DNA of 64,000 nucleotides from Chelonoidis abingdonii (lineage: Eukaryota > Chordata > Testudines > Testudinidae): the NCBI RefSeq assembly GCF_003597395.2, contig NC_133772.1, forward strand, positions 146,163,429 to 146,227,428, given 5' to 3'. The notes under the pieces are model-generated. The model saw nothing but the letters and a program-made list of their open reading frames with translations. It was not told where the DNA came from and did not search any database. The position numbers and the translations under genes are program-made. Positions 61,301-64,000 of the stretch are shown here, one piece after another (positions within the stretch are counted from its first letter, which is position 1; each line of letters begins with the position of its first letter).

Positions 61301-62865
61301 TATACACAGGCCAGTTAGGTACTCCTATTCAGATTGTCATAATATAAAGGAATATTGAATTCAACTGAAAGGCAACACATTTAAAACTAATAAAAGGAAA
61401 GTATTTTTTACACATTACATAATCAATCTATAGAACTCATTGCATCAAAGTATCACTGAGGTCAAAAGTTTAGAGCCACTCAGGAAACCTTTAGATATTT
61501 ATGTTGATAAGAAGATCTACAGTTACACTACATGAGATATATTTTTAGTAAGGAATATAAGCTTTCATACTTCAAGTCATAAACCAGAGACTAAATGACA
61601 GAAGTTAGGAAGAAACTTCCTCTATCTGATGGTTATTCCATAACTAACTGTTGTGGCCTTGTCTACACTGAAGTTTTCTCACCTCTTATTTTTAAAAAGG
61701 ACAAGTGTAAACCACAATTCTGTGCAATAAAGTGAACAAAGCCATGTTTACACTAGCAAGTGCCCTTACTATTATGGGCTTGTCTCCCATAGTAAGGTAC
61801 TACTGGACATGAGGAAGGTTGGCAGAATCAGGTTCTAATGAATTAAAAACAGCTCGGCTAATCTAATAGGACATATTATTGTTTAAAATATTCTGTCACA
61901 GCATATTTCTCTCCAAAGCAAAAAATTATTCAGTCCTCTACCAAATATATATCTGGCTTCAAATCAGACATTGTTCAACTTTAAACTCAGATTCCTATTA
62001 CACTTTAAACTATTAGCTTTAAGAGCTTATCTATCCAGAAATTTGTGACAGTGTTGCCCTATTAACCAAGCAAGAGATTCTGGTTTTGGTTCATAATTCA
62101 ACCTAAAGTTACTTTTTTTGAATAGGGTCACATTTAAATTGAAAAACAAACAGCTCTGGTAACTTAAATTGTTAATGTTCAGTTCAACATTCCCATTAAC
62201 ATAAAACCTCCCAATTATAGTAAATACTCATGAACTATTGGGAATTTTGAAAATTTATTCACAGAGGTCACTCAAATGAAGACAAGCAAAAGGAAACAGG
62301 GCTGACTTTCTGCAATATTATGGGCAGGATAATCCATGTGCTTTAGTGAGAACTTGTTGAGGTTCTTTGAATCTTTTCAATCAGGACAGATTCACTAAAA
62401 ACTTCATCTGCTCCCAGATCATAATTTTATTTAGGAGTTTATTGTGGGTTTCCACAATGCATAAATCAAGACAAGTTTTAATGAAACTGTCCCTTTAAGA
62501 AAAGAAATCAGCAATTTGTTTTGTGCAAAAAGTGAATGCCTTTGAAGTCCTTTAATTTTTCTGGATACATGTCATTTCAATCTGAAAAATCACTGATCAT
62601 CTATTTATTTATAAGAAATAAAAATATGACCTTGAAATCATGAATTAGATTCCTAAGATGGTAAAGGCTGTAGCTGTCCTGGCTCTTCACAGCAGCTATG
62701 AAGTTATTTGTACAAGTAAGAAAATTTGTGAGATTCTGTTGAGAAACCCTGAAGTGCTGCCACTGCTTCACAAGTCCATCGATATCTTTCTTCCTCTGCT
62801 GAACCATCCGGATAACACTCTGCCACTGTTCCTTCAGCAATGTGAGTTTGGAAATAAACTCAGTT
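13106..62865 (-). CDS. SYNE2: Nesprin-2, C-terminal part, 23 exons (partial gene)
   Basis: Nesprin-2 is an outer nuclear membrane protein. Its spectrin repeats reach into the cytoplasm and its KASH tail crosses the membrane to bind SUN proteins in the perinuclear space, forming the LINC complex. Twenty-three minus-strand exons splice in phase to about 1257 residues. In order they are helical spectrin-type segments (about 1-685), an acidic non-helical linker with the LEWD kinesin-light-chain motif (about 686-895), further helical segments (about 895-1139), a short variable linker, and KASH (about 1183-1257). The ending NGPPPT, rather than the NGPPPL of nesprin-1, and the linker sequence identify SYNE2. 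The full human protein is near 6,900 residues, so the N-terminal calponin-homology domains lie outside the window. No stops or frameshifts were seen in the exons. Identity is very secure; two small exons are less so. Confidence 0.96.
13639..14137. mobile_element. Non-autonomous hAT element in the last SYNE2 intron
   Basis: Inverted ends caggggtgggc and gcccacccctg, about 500 bp, GC-rich interior without transposase. Flanks tgttaggg and ctttagga are compatible with a decayed 8-bp target duplication. Confidence 0.75.
14817..14860 (-). CDS. SYNE2: SYNE2 44-nt microexon before KASH
   Basis: Forty-four bases between cttaacag and gtagca read VGVRRTSEGKSNSV plus two bases. Joined to the first A of the KASH exon they make Arg. 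The length (2 modulo 3) is exactly what is needed to connect the phase-0 exons upstream to the phase-2 KASH exon. The RRTSEG stretch resembles a Ser/Thr-Glu-Gly motif known at this place in nesprin tails. Confidence 0.72.
15044..15130 (-). CDS. SYNE2: SYNE2 candidate exon u, juxtamembrane linker (GC donor)
   Basis: Between acceptor ttttttag and a non-canonical GC donor (gcaaga) lie 87 nt reading DISAFLTAADDLDSGGYHPV then VVKSSLQET. The DxxDSG core and the length resemble the nesprin-2 linker. Canonical GT donors exist only inside this stretch (after 57, 60 or 63 nt); all keep phase 0, so the 3' border is uncertain by up to 30 nt. The exon itself is an inference. Confidence 0.55.
15732..15923 (-). 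CDS. SYNE2: SYNE2 exon t, last spectrin-type helix
   Basis: 192 nt, phase 0, acceptor tttttaag and donor gtgagt. Reads QLEKELLEQQLQVNALQEIS and ends SHDLKTSQGNV. The segment EKIHVIGKKLKQLLEQVS is the last conserved helix before the variable juxtamembrane linker. Confidence 0.95.
16433..16561 (-). CDS. SYNE2: SYNE2 exon s, short helical exon
   Basis: 129 nt (43 codons), phase 0, acceptor ttcttcag and donor gtatgt. Reads DFHELSQKLLLGLASAESRR and ends ILECQKELM. The ORF runs on into intron sequence on both sides, but the splice sites define the exon. Confidence 0.95.
16780..16925 (+). repeat. MIR-like SINE fragment
   Basis: The order of caagtgatttaacttctc, a tataaaac-type block and aattgctttaaacat follows the MIR core plan (compare the clearer copy at 29598-29800). 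Degenerate. Confidence 0.5.
16926..17222 (+). mobile_element. CR1 LINE 3' end
   Basis: Contains ggcttccaaaggaggttgtg and gatctctcaagtcccttcc and ends ctaagattctatga, the typical CR1 3' UTR and terminal microsatellite-like ending. Strongly 5'-truncated, sense on the plus strand, within a SYNE2 intron. Confidence 0.85.
17437..17637 (-). CDS. SYNE2: SYNE2 exon r, spectrin-type helix
   Basis: 201 nt (67 codons), phase 0, acceptor cttcag and donor gtaaat. Reads EMLKAFDNYKALVFSVNQSS and ends GLQQTLMQCQ. The length equals that of the homologous stretch of human nesprin-2 as I recall it. Confidence 0.95.
18596..18807 (-). CDS. SYNE2: SYNE2 exon q, spectrin-type helix
   Basis: 212 nt, acceptor attgtag and donor gtaagt. 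Reads VIERWELIQAQDLRNKLRMK, then QNLQQWRQLNSDLSDITAWL, and ends QRIKKLK. It resumes the helical pattern after the linker. Confidence 0.95.
18960..19530. repeat. GC-rich segment, probably a retroelement fragment of unknown class
   Basis: Contrasts sharply with the AT-rich flanks. Contains agtataagagggagcagct, resembling a TATA box with a downstream start region of an LTR, and ends in ggggccgtatgtgccccac. No paired LTR or coding match was seen. Confidence 0.35.
20715..20850 (-). CDS. SYNE2: SYNE2 exon p, Ser/Glu-rich linker exon
   Basis: 136 nt, acceptor attctag and donor gtaaag. Reads VKPLVSVSSGSTDSVKEVSA and ends VSIAAAEEQSGT plus one base of Gly. It is poorly conserved in sequence, but the phase joins both neighbours exactly. 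Confidence 0.88.
21758..21897 (-). CDS. SYNE2: SYNE2 exon o, linker exon
   Basis: 140 nt, acceptor gtggcag and donor gtgagt. Reads GKSISEALTWHSPDSPACRK and ends ETSTPYKPGY. The KSIS, HSPDSP and TPYKP pieces are characteristic of the nesprin-2 (not nesprin-1) linker. Confidence 0.94.
22708..22776 (-). CDS. SYNE2: SYNE2 exon n, 69-nt linker exon
   Basis: Sixty-nine bases between tctttcag and gtaggc. With one base from the previous exon it reads DVEITENPEAYLKMTTKTLK and ASS. It is too short to be called by length alone; phase and the match to the nesprin-2 linker support it. Confidence 0.93.
23115..23397 (-). CDS. SYNE2: SYNE2 exon m, acidic linker with LEWD motif
   Basis: 283 nt, acceptor ttttag and donor gtaaga. 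Reads GIEDDKDTSENETDAEDSRE, then a Ser/Pro-rich stretch and SVDSIPLEWDHTGDVGGNSS, ending with an acidic run. In nesprin-2 the LEWD tetrapeptide in such a linker binds kinesin light chains and helps move nuclei; here it is intact. The exon is low in predicted helix, unlike its neighbours. Confidence 0.96.
24051..24462. mobile_element. hAT-like element, one clear end
   Basis: The right end tttacccacccctg matches the terminus of the element at 13639-14137, and the interior shares the same aatgggagctg and ccggggc style blocks. The left end (caggggtgcaggc) is degraded. Confidence 0.6.
24559..24753 (-). CDS. SYNE2: SYNE2 exon l, last helix before the acidic linker
   Basis: 195 nt, phase 0, acceptor atatag and donor gtaagg. 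Reads GFQQEITLNTNKIDQLIVFG and ends FHQRLTSRHP. A hAT-like element ends at 24462, under 100 bp from the donor side. Confidence 0.94.
25910..26047 (-). CDS. SYNE2: SYNE2 exon k, spectrin-type helix
   Basis: 138 nt (46 codons), phase 0, acceptor tattcag and donor gtatgt. Reads YFTNQRDEFEATRESILVWL and ends DDKMRQLN. LVWLTEMDLQLTN is a family hallmark. Confidence 0.95.
26172..26457. mobile_element. MITE with gtctacac-type ends
   Basis: Begins accttgtctacac and ends gtttagaccaggcctta, the inverse. Carries a run of 18 A near 26374. No coding capacity. One of at least five such short DNA elements here. Confidence 0.6.
27866..28216 (+). mobile_element. CR1 LINE 3' end
   Basis: Contains agaggatgttgtgaaggcc, aattcatggaggataggtcc and gacccagtatggccattctt, ending ttatgttcttatga. 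This is the common reptile CR1 3' end, sense on the plus strand, antisense to SYNE2. Confidence 0.9.
28792..28974 (-). CDS. SYNE2: SYNE2 exon j, spectrin-type helix
   Basis: 183 nt (61 codons), phase 0, acceptor attacag and donor gtaatt. Reads AFQRQIHERLTQLELINKQY and ends QKRVAAILRRLK. The reading frame is open and carries the conserved NQRWDNLQ core. Confidence 0.95.
29598..29800 (+). repeat. MIR-type CORE-SINE
   Basis: Contains ggggaagttacttaacctct, tttgccgatctgaaagatgg and a ctgtaaagagctttgagacg-type 3' block in the MIR order. Old and diverged. Confidence 0.75.
29865..30015 (-). CDS. SYNE2: SYNE2 exon i, spectrin-type helix
   Basis: 151 nt, acceptor actcag and donor gtgaac. After one base completing Lys it reads IEETWRLWQKFLDDYSRFED and ends AKEELKKFE. 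This is one of the most conserved stretches between nesprin-1 and nesprin-2, so paralogue assignment rests on the linker and KASH exons. Confidence 0.96.
30189..30376 (-). CDS. SYNE2: SYNE2 exon h, spectrin-type helix
   Basis: 188 nt, acceptor atcacag and donor gtgagt. Reads DLQRDIEQHSEGVESVFNIC and ends RNICSMSMERRM plus two bases of Lys. The conserved RRWRNIC core is present. Confidence 0.95.
31457..31711 (+). repeat. Left arm of 255-bp inverted duplication
   Basis: Reverse complement of 32810-33064 with roughly a dozen differences by eye, mostly around 31555-31572. Contains gacatcatccgtactactca. Its sequence matches no transposon class I recognise. Confidence 0.9.
32745..32809 (+). repeat. 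MIR SINE fragment
   Basis: Contains aatgctggggaagttattta and tttgccaatc, the same block as in the MIR copy at 29645. It stops abruptly at the border of the inverted duplication arm. Confidence 0.6.
32810..33064 (-). repeat. Right arm of 255-bp inverted duplication
   Basis: Inverse copy of 31457-31711. It starts exactly where a MIR-like fragment (32745-32809) breaks off, which suggests that this arm is the inserted copy. Confidence 0.9.
34728..34983. mobile_element. MITE-like element
   Basis: Ends ggtagacaagccct; the beginning agggctagtttccattgg is a decayed inverse. Interior has repeated gctgcagtgct and gcactgtacagcgctg blocks. No coding capacity. Confidence 0.55.
35222..35985. mobile_element. 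Penelope-like pair in inverted orientation
   Basis: 35222-35590 on the minus strand and 35716-35985 on the plus strand are copies of one repeat. Shared blocks include aaaagac-agcctgggag, tttgttccatgttgcatttt, cagacctgaagaagagc and agcttgtctctctc, in the same order in each orientation. The right copy lacks an internal block. Both carry a hammerhead-like core (CTGAAGA, stem, GAAA or AAAA, AGCTTGTC). Confidence 0.7.
36130..36292 (-). CDS. SYNE2: SYNE2 exon g, spectrin-type helix
   Basis: 163 nt, acceptor tccccag and donor gtgagg. After one base completing Arg it reads LKKLEGTFAVTQTLDKNMST and ends QEIQKRLAEQQ. Its RTWLARIEAEL stretch is a strongly conserved nesprin helix. Confidence 0.95.
37925..39110 (-). 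mobile_element. CR1 LINE, 3' half
   Basis: Antisense on the plus strand. It starts with a degraded CR1 3' tail (gtcatactgagtcatctag). The frame at 38283-38516 reads RATKMIMGMEQLPYEERLKS and LEKRQLRGDMIEVYKIL, the C-terminal part of the CR1 reverse transcriptase ORF. 38650-39060 continues a block commonly joined to reptile CR1. Sense orientation equals that of SYNE2. Confidence 0.88.
39296..39425. repeat. Ancient interspersed repeat fragment
   Basis: Contains attattatttgtg, accccatggtgctagatgct and agctcacaatctaa, a block recurrent in amniote genomes. Class not determined. Confidence 0.5.
39505..40013. repeat. GC-rich repeat with terminal hairpin
   Basis: Begins ttaaggctgcgagtctgtca and ends tgactaaagcttagccttgg, roughly inverse. 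The middle is a GC-rich Ala/Pro-coding-like low-complexity stretch. 39912-39985 forms a hairpin: agtaaaagacatggacaagt pairs with the inverse near 39961-39985. Probably a non-autonomous DNA element. Confidence 0.55.
44700..45980 (-). pseudogene. PIF/Harbinger transposase remnant
   Basis: Minus-strand frames read WDDKQWLQSFSKCKAAFLDL, then (another frame) LWKLAKPDGYRSMENQLGVA, then GGFAALRFPNCDAAIDGTQI, YINRKGYFSLVMKAWVAHHR and IVGWSEKMHDAHIF. A third frame continues with KERFNCLLSRCRMTV. These are PIF/Harbinger DDE transposase blocks; the first two catalytic Asp residues are visible. A one-base loss near 44722 breaks the frame at the expected catalytic Glu. An element end of the gtgtagacatggcc type is seen at 45962-45976; the other end was not found. 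Confidence 0.85.
45982..46167. mobile_element. MITE adjoining the Harbinger remnant
   Basis: Starts cctaagggtttgtttgtaca and ends ccatgtagataagcccagag, decayed inverted ends of the gtctacac type. It lies directly beside the transposase remnant. Confidence 0.55.
46297..46359 (+). repeat. Tandem duplication, 34-bp period
   Basis: ttctggaatctaaggtacat followed by gtttccaca occurs at 46297-46325 and again, identical, at 46331-46359. Confidence 0.95.
48100..48292. repeat. Ancient conserved SINE/LINE-like repeat, copy 1
   Basis: Blocks tatatagcacttttcatcag, gcgctttacaaaggaggata, ggggaaactgaagcacaga, cttgcccaag and ccagtgccctatccattaag are shared in order with 58028-58232. Confidence 0.7.
48925..49105 (-). 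mobile_element. CR1/L3-like LINE fragment
   Basis: accatctagtctgaccactt, ataacacaagccataggatt and agtgatggagaatctaccgc follow the order of an old CR1-group 3' region, antisense on the plus strand. Confidence 0.6.
49504..49670 (-). CDS. SYNE2: SYNE2 exon f, spectrin-type helix
   Basis: 167 nt, acceptor ttttcag and donor gtaaga. Reads DCMEEINLFGENKLHLKQMG and ends NRWQHLFDVFGG plus two bases of an Arg codon completed in the next exon. The splice crosses the largest intron of the window (about 13.2 kb). Confidence 0.95.
50060..50171. mobile_element. Intact 112-bp hAT MITE with 8-bp target duplication
   Basis: Ends caggggtcccc and ggggaccactg are inverted. The flanks ctataaac at 50052-50059 and 50172-50179 are identical 8-bp direct repeats, the hAT signature. 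Interior contains gccggatgct and cgtctggcgc. Too short to code. Confidence 0.92.
51063..51221 (-). CDS. SYNE2: SYNE2 exon e, spectrin-type helix
   Basis: 159 nt, phase 0, acceptor ccatag and donor gtgaac. Reads VSLHKQEIEDRLNAWIVFDE and ends EDAIDKLKK. The sequence is very close to the nesprin family at this position. Confidence 0.95.
52150..53110 (-). mobile_element. CR1 LINE, 3' part, split by a later insertion
   Basis: The 3' end is at the left (cataagaacataagaatggc). The frame contains LSLEKRQLRGDMIEVYKIM (antisense of about 52590-52650) and, after the insertion, MSRMLGIIKKEIDNRTENIM and HLQYCVQIWSPHLKK, reverse transcriptase C-terminal blocks. Sense is on the minus strand, as SYNE2. Confidence 0.9.
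52672..52790 (-). mobile_element. Penelope-like 3' end inserted in CR1
   Basis: On the minus strand it reads gaagaagtgggctgtagccc, atgacagcttatgctc, atttgttagtctttaaggtg and cagactaacatggctgctac. It interrupts the CR1 between cttattaa and catatggaaa. The core is a degenerate hammerhead-like motif (GAAGA, stem GTGGGC with GCCCAT, GACA). Confidence 0.7.
54234..54697. mobile_element. MITE with gtctacac-type ends
   Basis: Starts ggccttgtctacactaca and ends tgtagtgtagccctggc. Near the right end is a palindrome, gttaggtcgacattgtcgac ctaac. No coding capacity. Length about 460 bp. Confidence 0.65.
55778..55933 (-). CDS. SYNE2: SYNE2 exon d, spectrin-type helix
   Basis: 156 nt, phase 0, acceptor aatgcag and donor gtaagt. 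Reads ELEKSLADWNQNVKELDNMK and ends HRKWEELCLR. The WNQN and RKWEEL tryptophans mark two helices of one repeat. Confidence 0.94.
56383..57000. mobile_element. GC-rich hAT-like non-autonomous element
   Basis: Begins cagggtttggcagagtggcc, then actttctaatcgcacaaaac, and continues as a G-rich quasi-repetitive stretch (ggggttgggtgtgggagg type). It ends near accggactttttaa. No transposase. Confidence 0.55.
57335..58022. mobile_element. Second GC-rich hAT-like element
   Basis: Ends ggttggccacccctg, a hAT terminus in the opposite orientation to the preceding element. The interior is GC-rich and quasi-repetitive. The left end was not found. Confidence 0.5.
58028..58232. repeat. Ancient conserved SINE/LINE-like repeat, copy 2
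   Basis: Same blocks as 48100-48292, better preserved: cttatatagcgcttttcatc, tgcccaaggtcacccagcaa and gtcccagtccagtgctctgc. It begins directly behind the hAT terminus at 58022. Confidence 0.75.
58962..59087 (-). CDS. SYNE2: SYNE2 exon c, short helical exon
   Basis: 126 nt (42 codons), phase 0, acceptor aaaacag and donor gtattg. Reads SWDSCEKLIKELESRLRELK and ends YKTKEQVK. It is highly charged and helical, as expected for a spectrin repeat helix, and joins in frame to the next exon. Confidence 0.92.
59088..60320. other. SYNE2 intron without recognised elements
   Basis: Flanking exons are in phase. 59530-60300 is GC-richer and may be an unclassified repeat; no exon or RNA gene seen. Confidence 0.5.
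60321..60515 (-). CDS. SYNE2: SYNE2 exon b, spectrin-type helix
   Basis: 195 nt, phase 0 at both ends, acceptor tttttag and donor gtactc. Reads NKEILLQRWQTTYSLTVDTG and ends ETIVKQLLGTVQ. The Trp in LQRWQ and again in QENWND are the usual spectrin helix core positions. Confidence 0.92.
60516..62630. other. SYNE2 intron, AT-rich
   Basis: Largely unique. A decayed MITE-like piece at 61652-61800 begins ggccttgtctacactgaagt. Nothing else recognised. Confidence 0.5.
62631..62865 (-). CDS. SYNE2: SYNE2 exon a (first in window), spectrin-type helix
   Basis: Reads TEFISKLTLLKEQWQSVIRM through to LIHDFK, 235 nt, between an AG acceptor (tcttcag) and a GT donor (gtcata). The first base completes a codon begun in an exon beyond the window. 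Heptad-like hydrophobic spacing with a conserved Trp (KEQWQ, VKQWQHF) is typical of nesprin spectrin repeats. Confidence 0.93.
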
Positions 62866-64000
62866 CTGAAGAGGACACAGATTGCAGTGTTAATACAGAA
62901 TGTCATCTTCCCCTTAAAAGCACATTAAAACACAAAATAGAGCACCATAAGCACAAGCCGCCTCTGTGCATCAAAACTTCTGTGTGGCAGAAAACTATAA
63001 AATGATACAAGAACAAACACGAGAGTTTCTCCTGCTATGGCACAACAGCATATGGTACAGCTAGACCCAGAAACAAGTTGTTCCAAATGCATTCTTGAAG
63101 TGGATGGAAGTCAATACCGGCAGCAACTGCACTGCAAAATAGAGCTGTACTTGAGCAATGCTAGAACAGCCTCCTGTCACCATTATACTCTAGTGCAGGT
63201 GCAGCATTAGAGCCCGTCTGCATTACAAAAAAAATCTGTGTAGTGCTGAACCCCTTCAACCCAGTTTTTAGTTTCTACCATGCAATATAATATGCTTTTG
63301 CCTGCTCCACATTAACAAGCTGAAGTGTTTTCAGCCCATGCCAGTAAAAATGGGTTCAGCTAACATACTTTCTGAATAGTTCAGATGACGCCTTAGAGAA
63401 AAAAGAGGAAGGGGAAAGGTAAATCACTTGCAATGTTACTGCTGCTATGGAGTATGTATAAGTGATTCTTAGAGATGTTCCATGAGTTCATACACTGGCC
63501 AACAAACAACTCATCTCTCCATTACCCAAATTAGGTTCGTGTTGGGTTTACAAAAATTAGCCAGAACACCATGTCCTATTGTGAATGGAGAATCAGCAGG
63601 CTCCATTGCTAGGTGCCCTTCTTGAGTGCTCTCTCACCCTGTTGTGGCATGAGTACTCATGGAGGAAAAGAGGATTGAGTCCTTTACATACGGCAACCAT
63701 AGACTCATCATAGAATCATAGACAATCAGGGTTGGAAGAGACCTCAGGAGGTTATCTAGTCCAACCCCCTGTTCAAAGCAGGACCAATCCCCAACTAAAT
63801 CAATCATTCTACCTACCACCAGAGGATAGCCACACCTCAGCTGTAAACACAGCAACTCTTCAACAGTGCAGAACAGTTAGGGCAGTAAGTGAAGGATATC
63901 TTATCCCAGGAGAAACTACAAGAGGATTTTTGGTTTTTTGGTAGGAAGAATGTAGTTATTACCCAAAGGGGAACTTGGCCAGGACACCGGTGGTCACACC
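62866..64000. other. Upstream SYNE2 intron (incomplete)
   Basis: The next upstream exon is outside the window. Contains a CR1 tail at 63705-63806 and a weak MITE-like start near 63210. No coding exon seen. Confidence 0.5.
63705..63806 (-). mobile_element. CR1 LINE 3' tail
   Basis: atcatagaatcatagacaat, gggttggaagagacctcagg and ccaaccccctgttcaaagca form the reverse complement of the classical CR1 3' end. Confidence 0.88.

Noticed and set aside
1..64000. CRISPR arrays, operons, bacterial promoters or tRNA/rRNA genes
   Set aside because: No regularly spaced direct repeats and no RNA gene structure seen; the window is vertebrate.

Overview
The window is vertebrate nuclear DNA from a reptile, most likely a turtle. 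It holds a large intron-rich vertebrate gene in a dense background of CR1 LINEs, Penelope-like elements, a DIRS-type tyrosine-recombinase retrotransposon, hAT, mariner-like and PIF/Harbinger DNA elements, and old CORE/MIR-type SINEs. No repeat library could be run, so the turtle call and several repeat class names are inference from memory.

The only gene recognised with confidence is the 3' part of SYNE2 (nesprin-2) on the minus strand, from 62865 down to the stop codon at 13106. Twenty-one exons with AG acceptors and GT donors can be read directly. Two further small exons (15044-15130 and 14817-14860) are needed to keep the frame into the KASH exon. All junctions are then phase-consistent and give about 1257 C-terminal residues: spectrin-type helices, an acidic linker with the kinesin-binding LEWD motif, three last helical exons, a variable linker and the KASH domain ending NGPPPT. 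The exon series agrees with the family from the first exon seen to the stop, with no missing exon apparent. The largest intron is 36293-49503.

Layout: 1-2790 holds a truncated MITE, a hAT-like element, an inverted Penelope-like pair and a mariner-like MITE. 2790-7430 is a decayed DIRS element with inverted termini and an internal complementary region. 7431-13105 is mostly unique AT-rich DNA with a plausible plus-strand polyadenylation site near 10008, perhaps the 3' end of a convergent neighbour (ESR2 by mammalian synteny; not proven), followed by the SYNE2 3' UTR. 13106-62865 is SYNE2, its introns loaded with elements: hAT copies, CR1 copies in both orientations, a Penelope head-to-head pair (35222-35985), a Harbinger transposase remnant (44700-45980), a CR1 split by a Penelope insertion (52150-53110), and a GC-rich hAT-like composite (56383-58022). 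62866-64000 is upstream intron.

The observations most worth follow-up are: hammerhead-ribozyme-like cores in the Penelope-like repeats; a 255-bp inverted duplication about 1.1 kb apart (31457-31711 and 32810-33064) that matches no repeat class I recognise; the apparent GC-AG intron near the KASH end of SYNE2; and a family of short dyad-symmetric sequences scattered through the introns.
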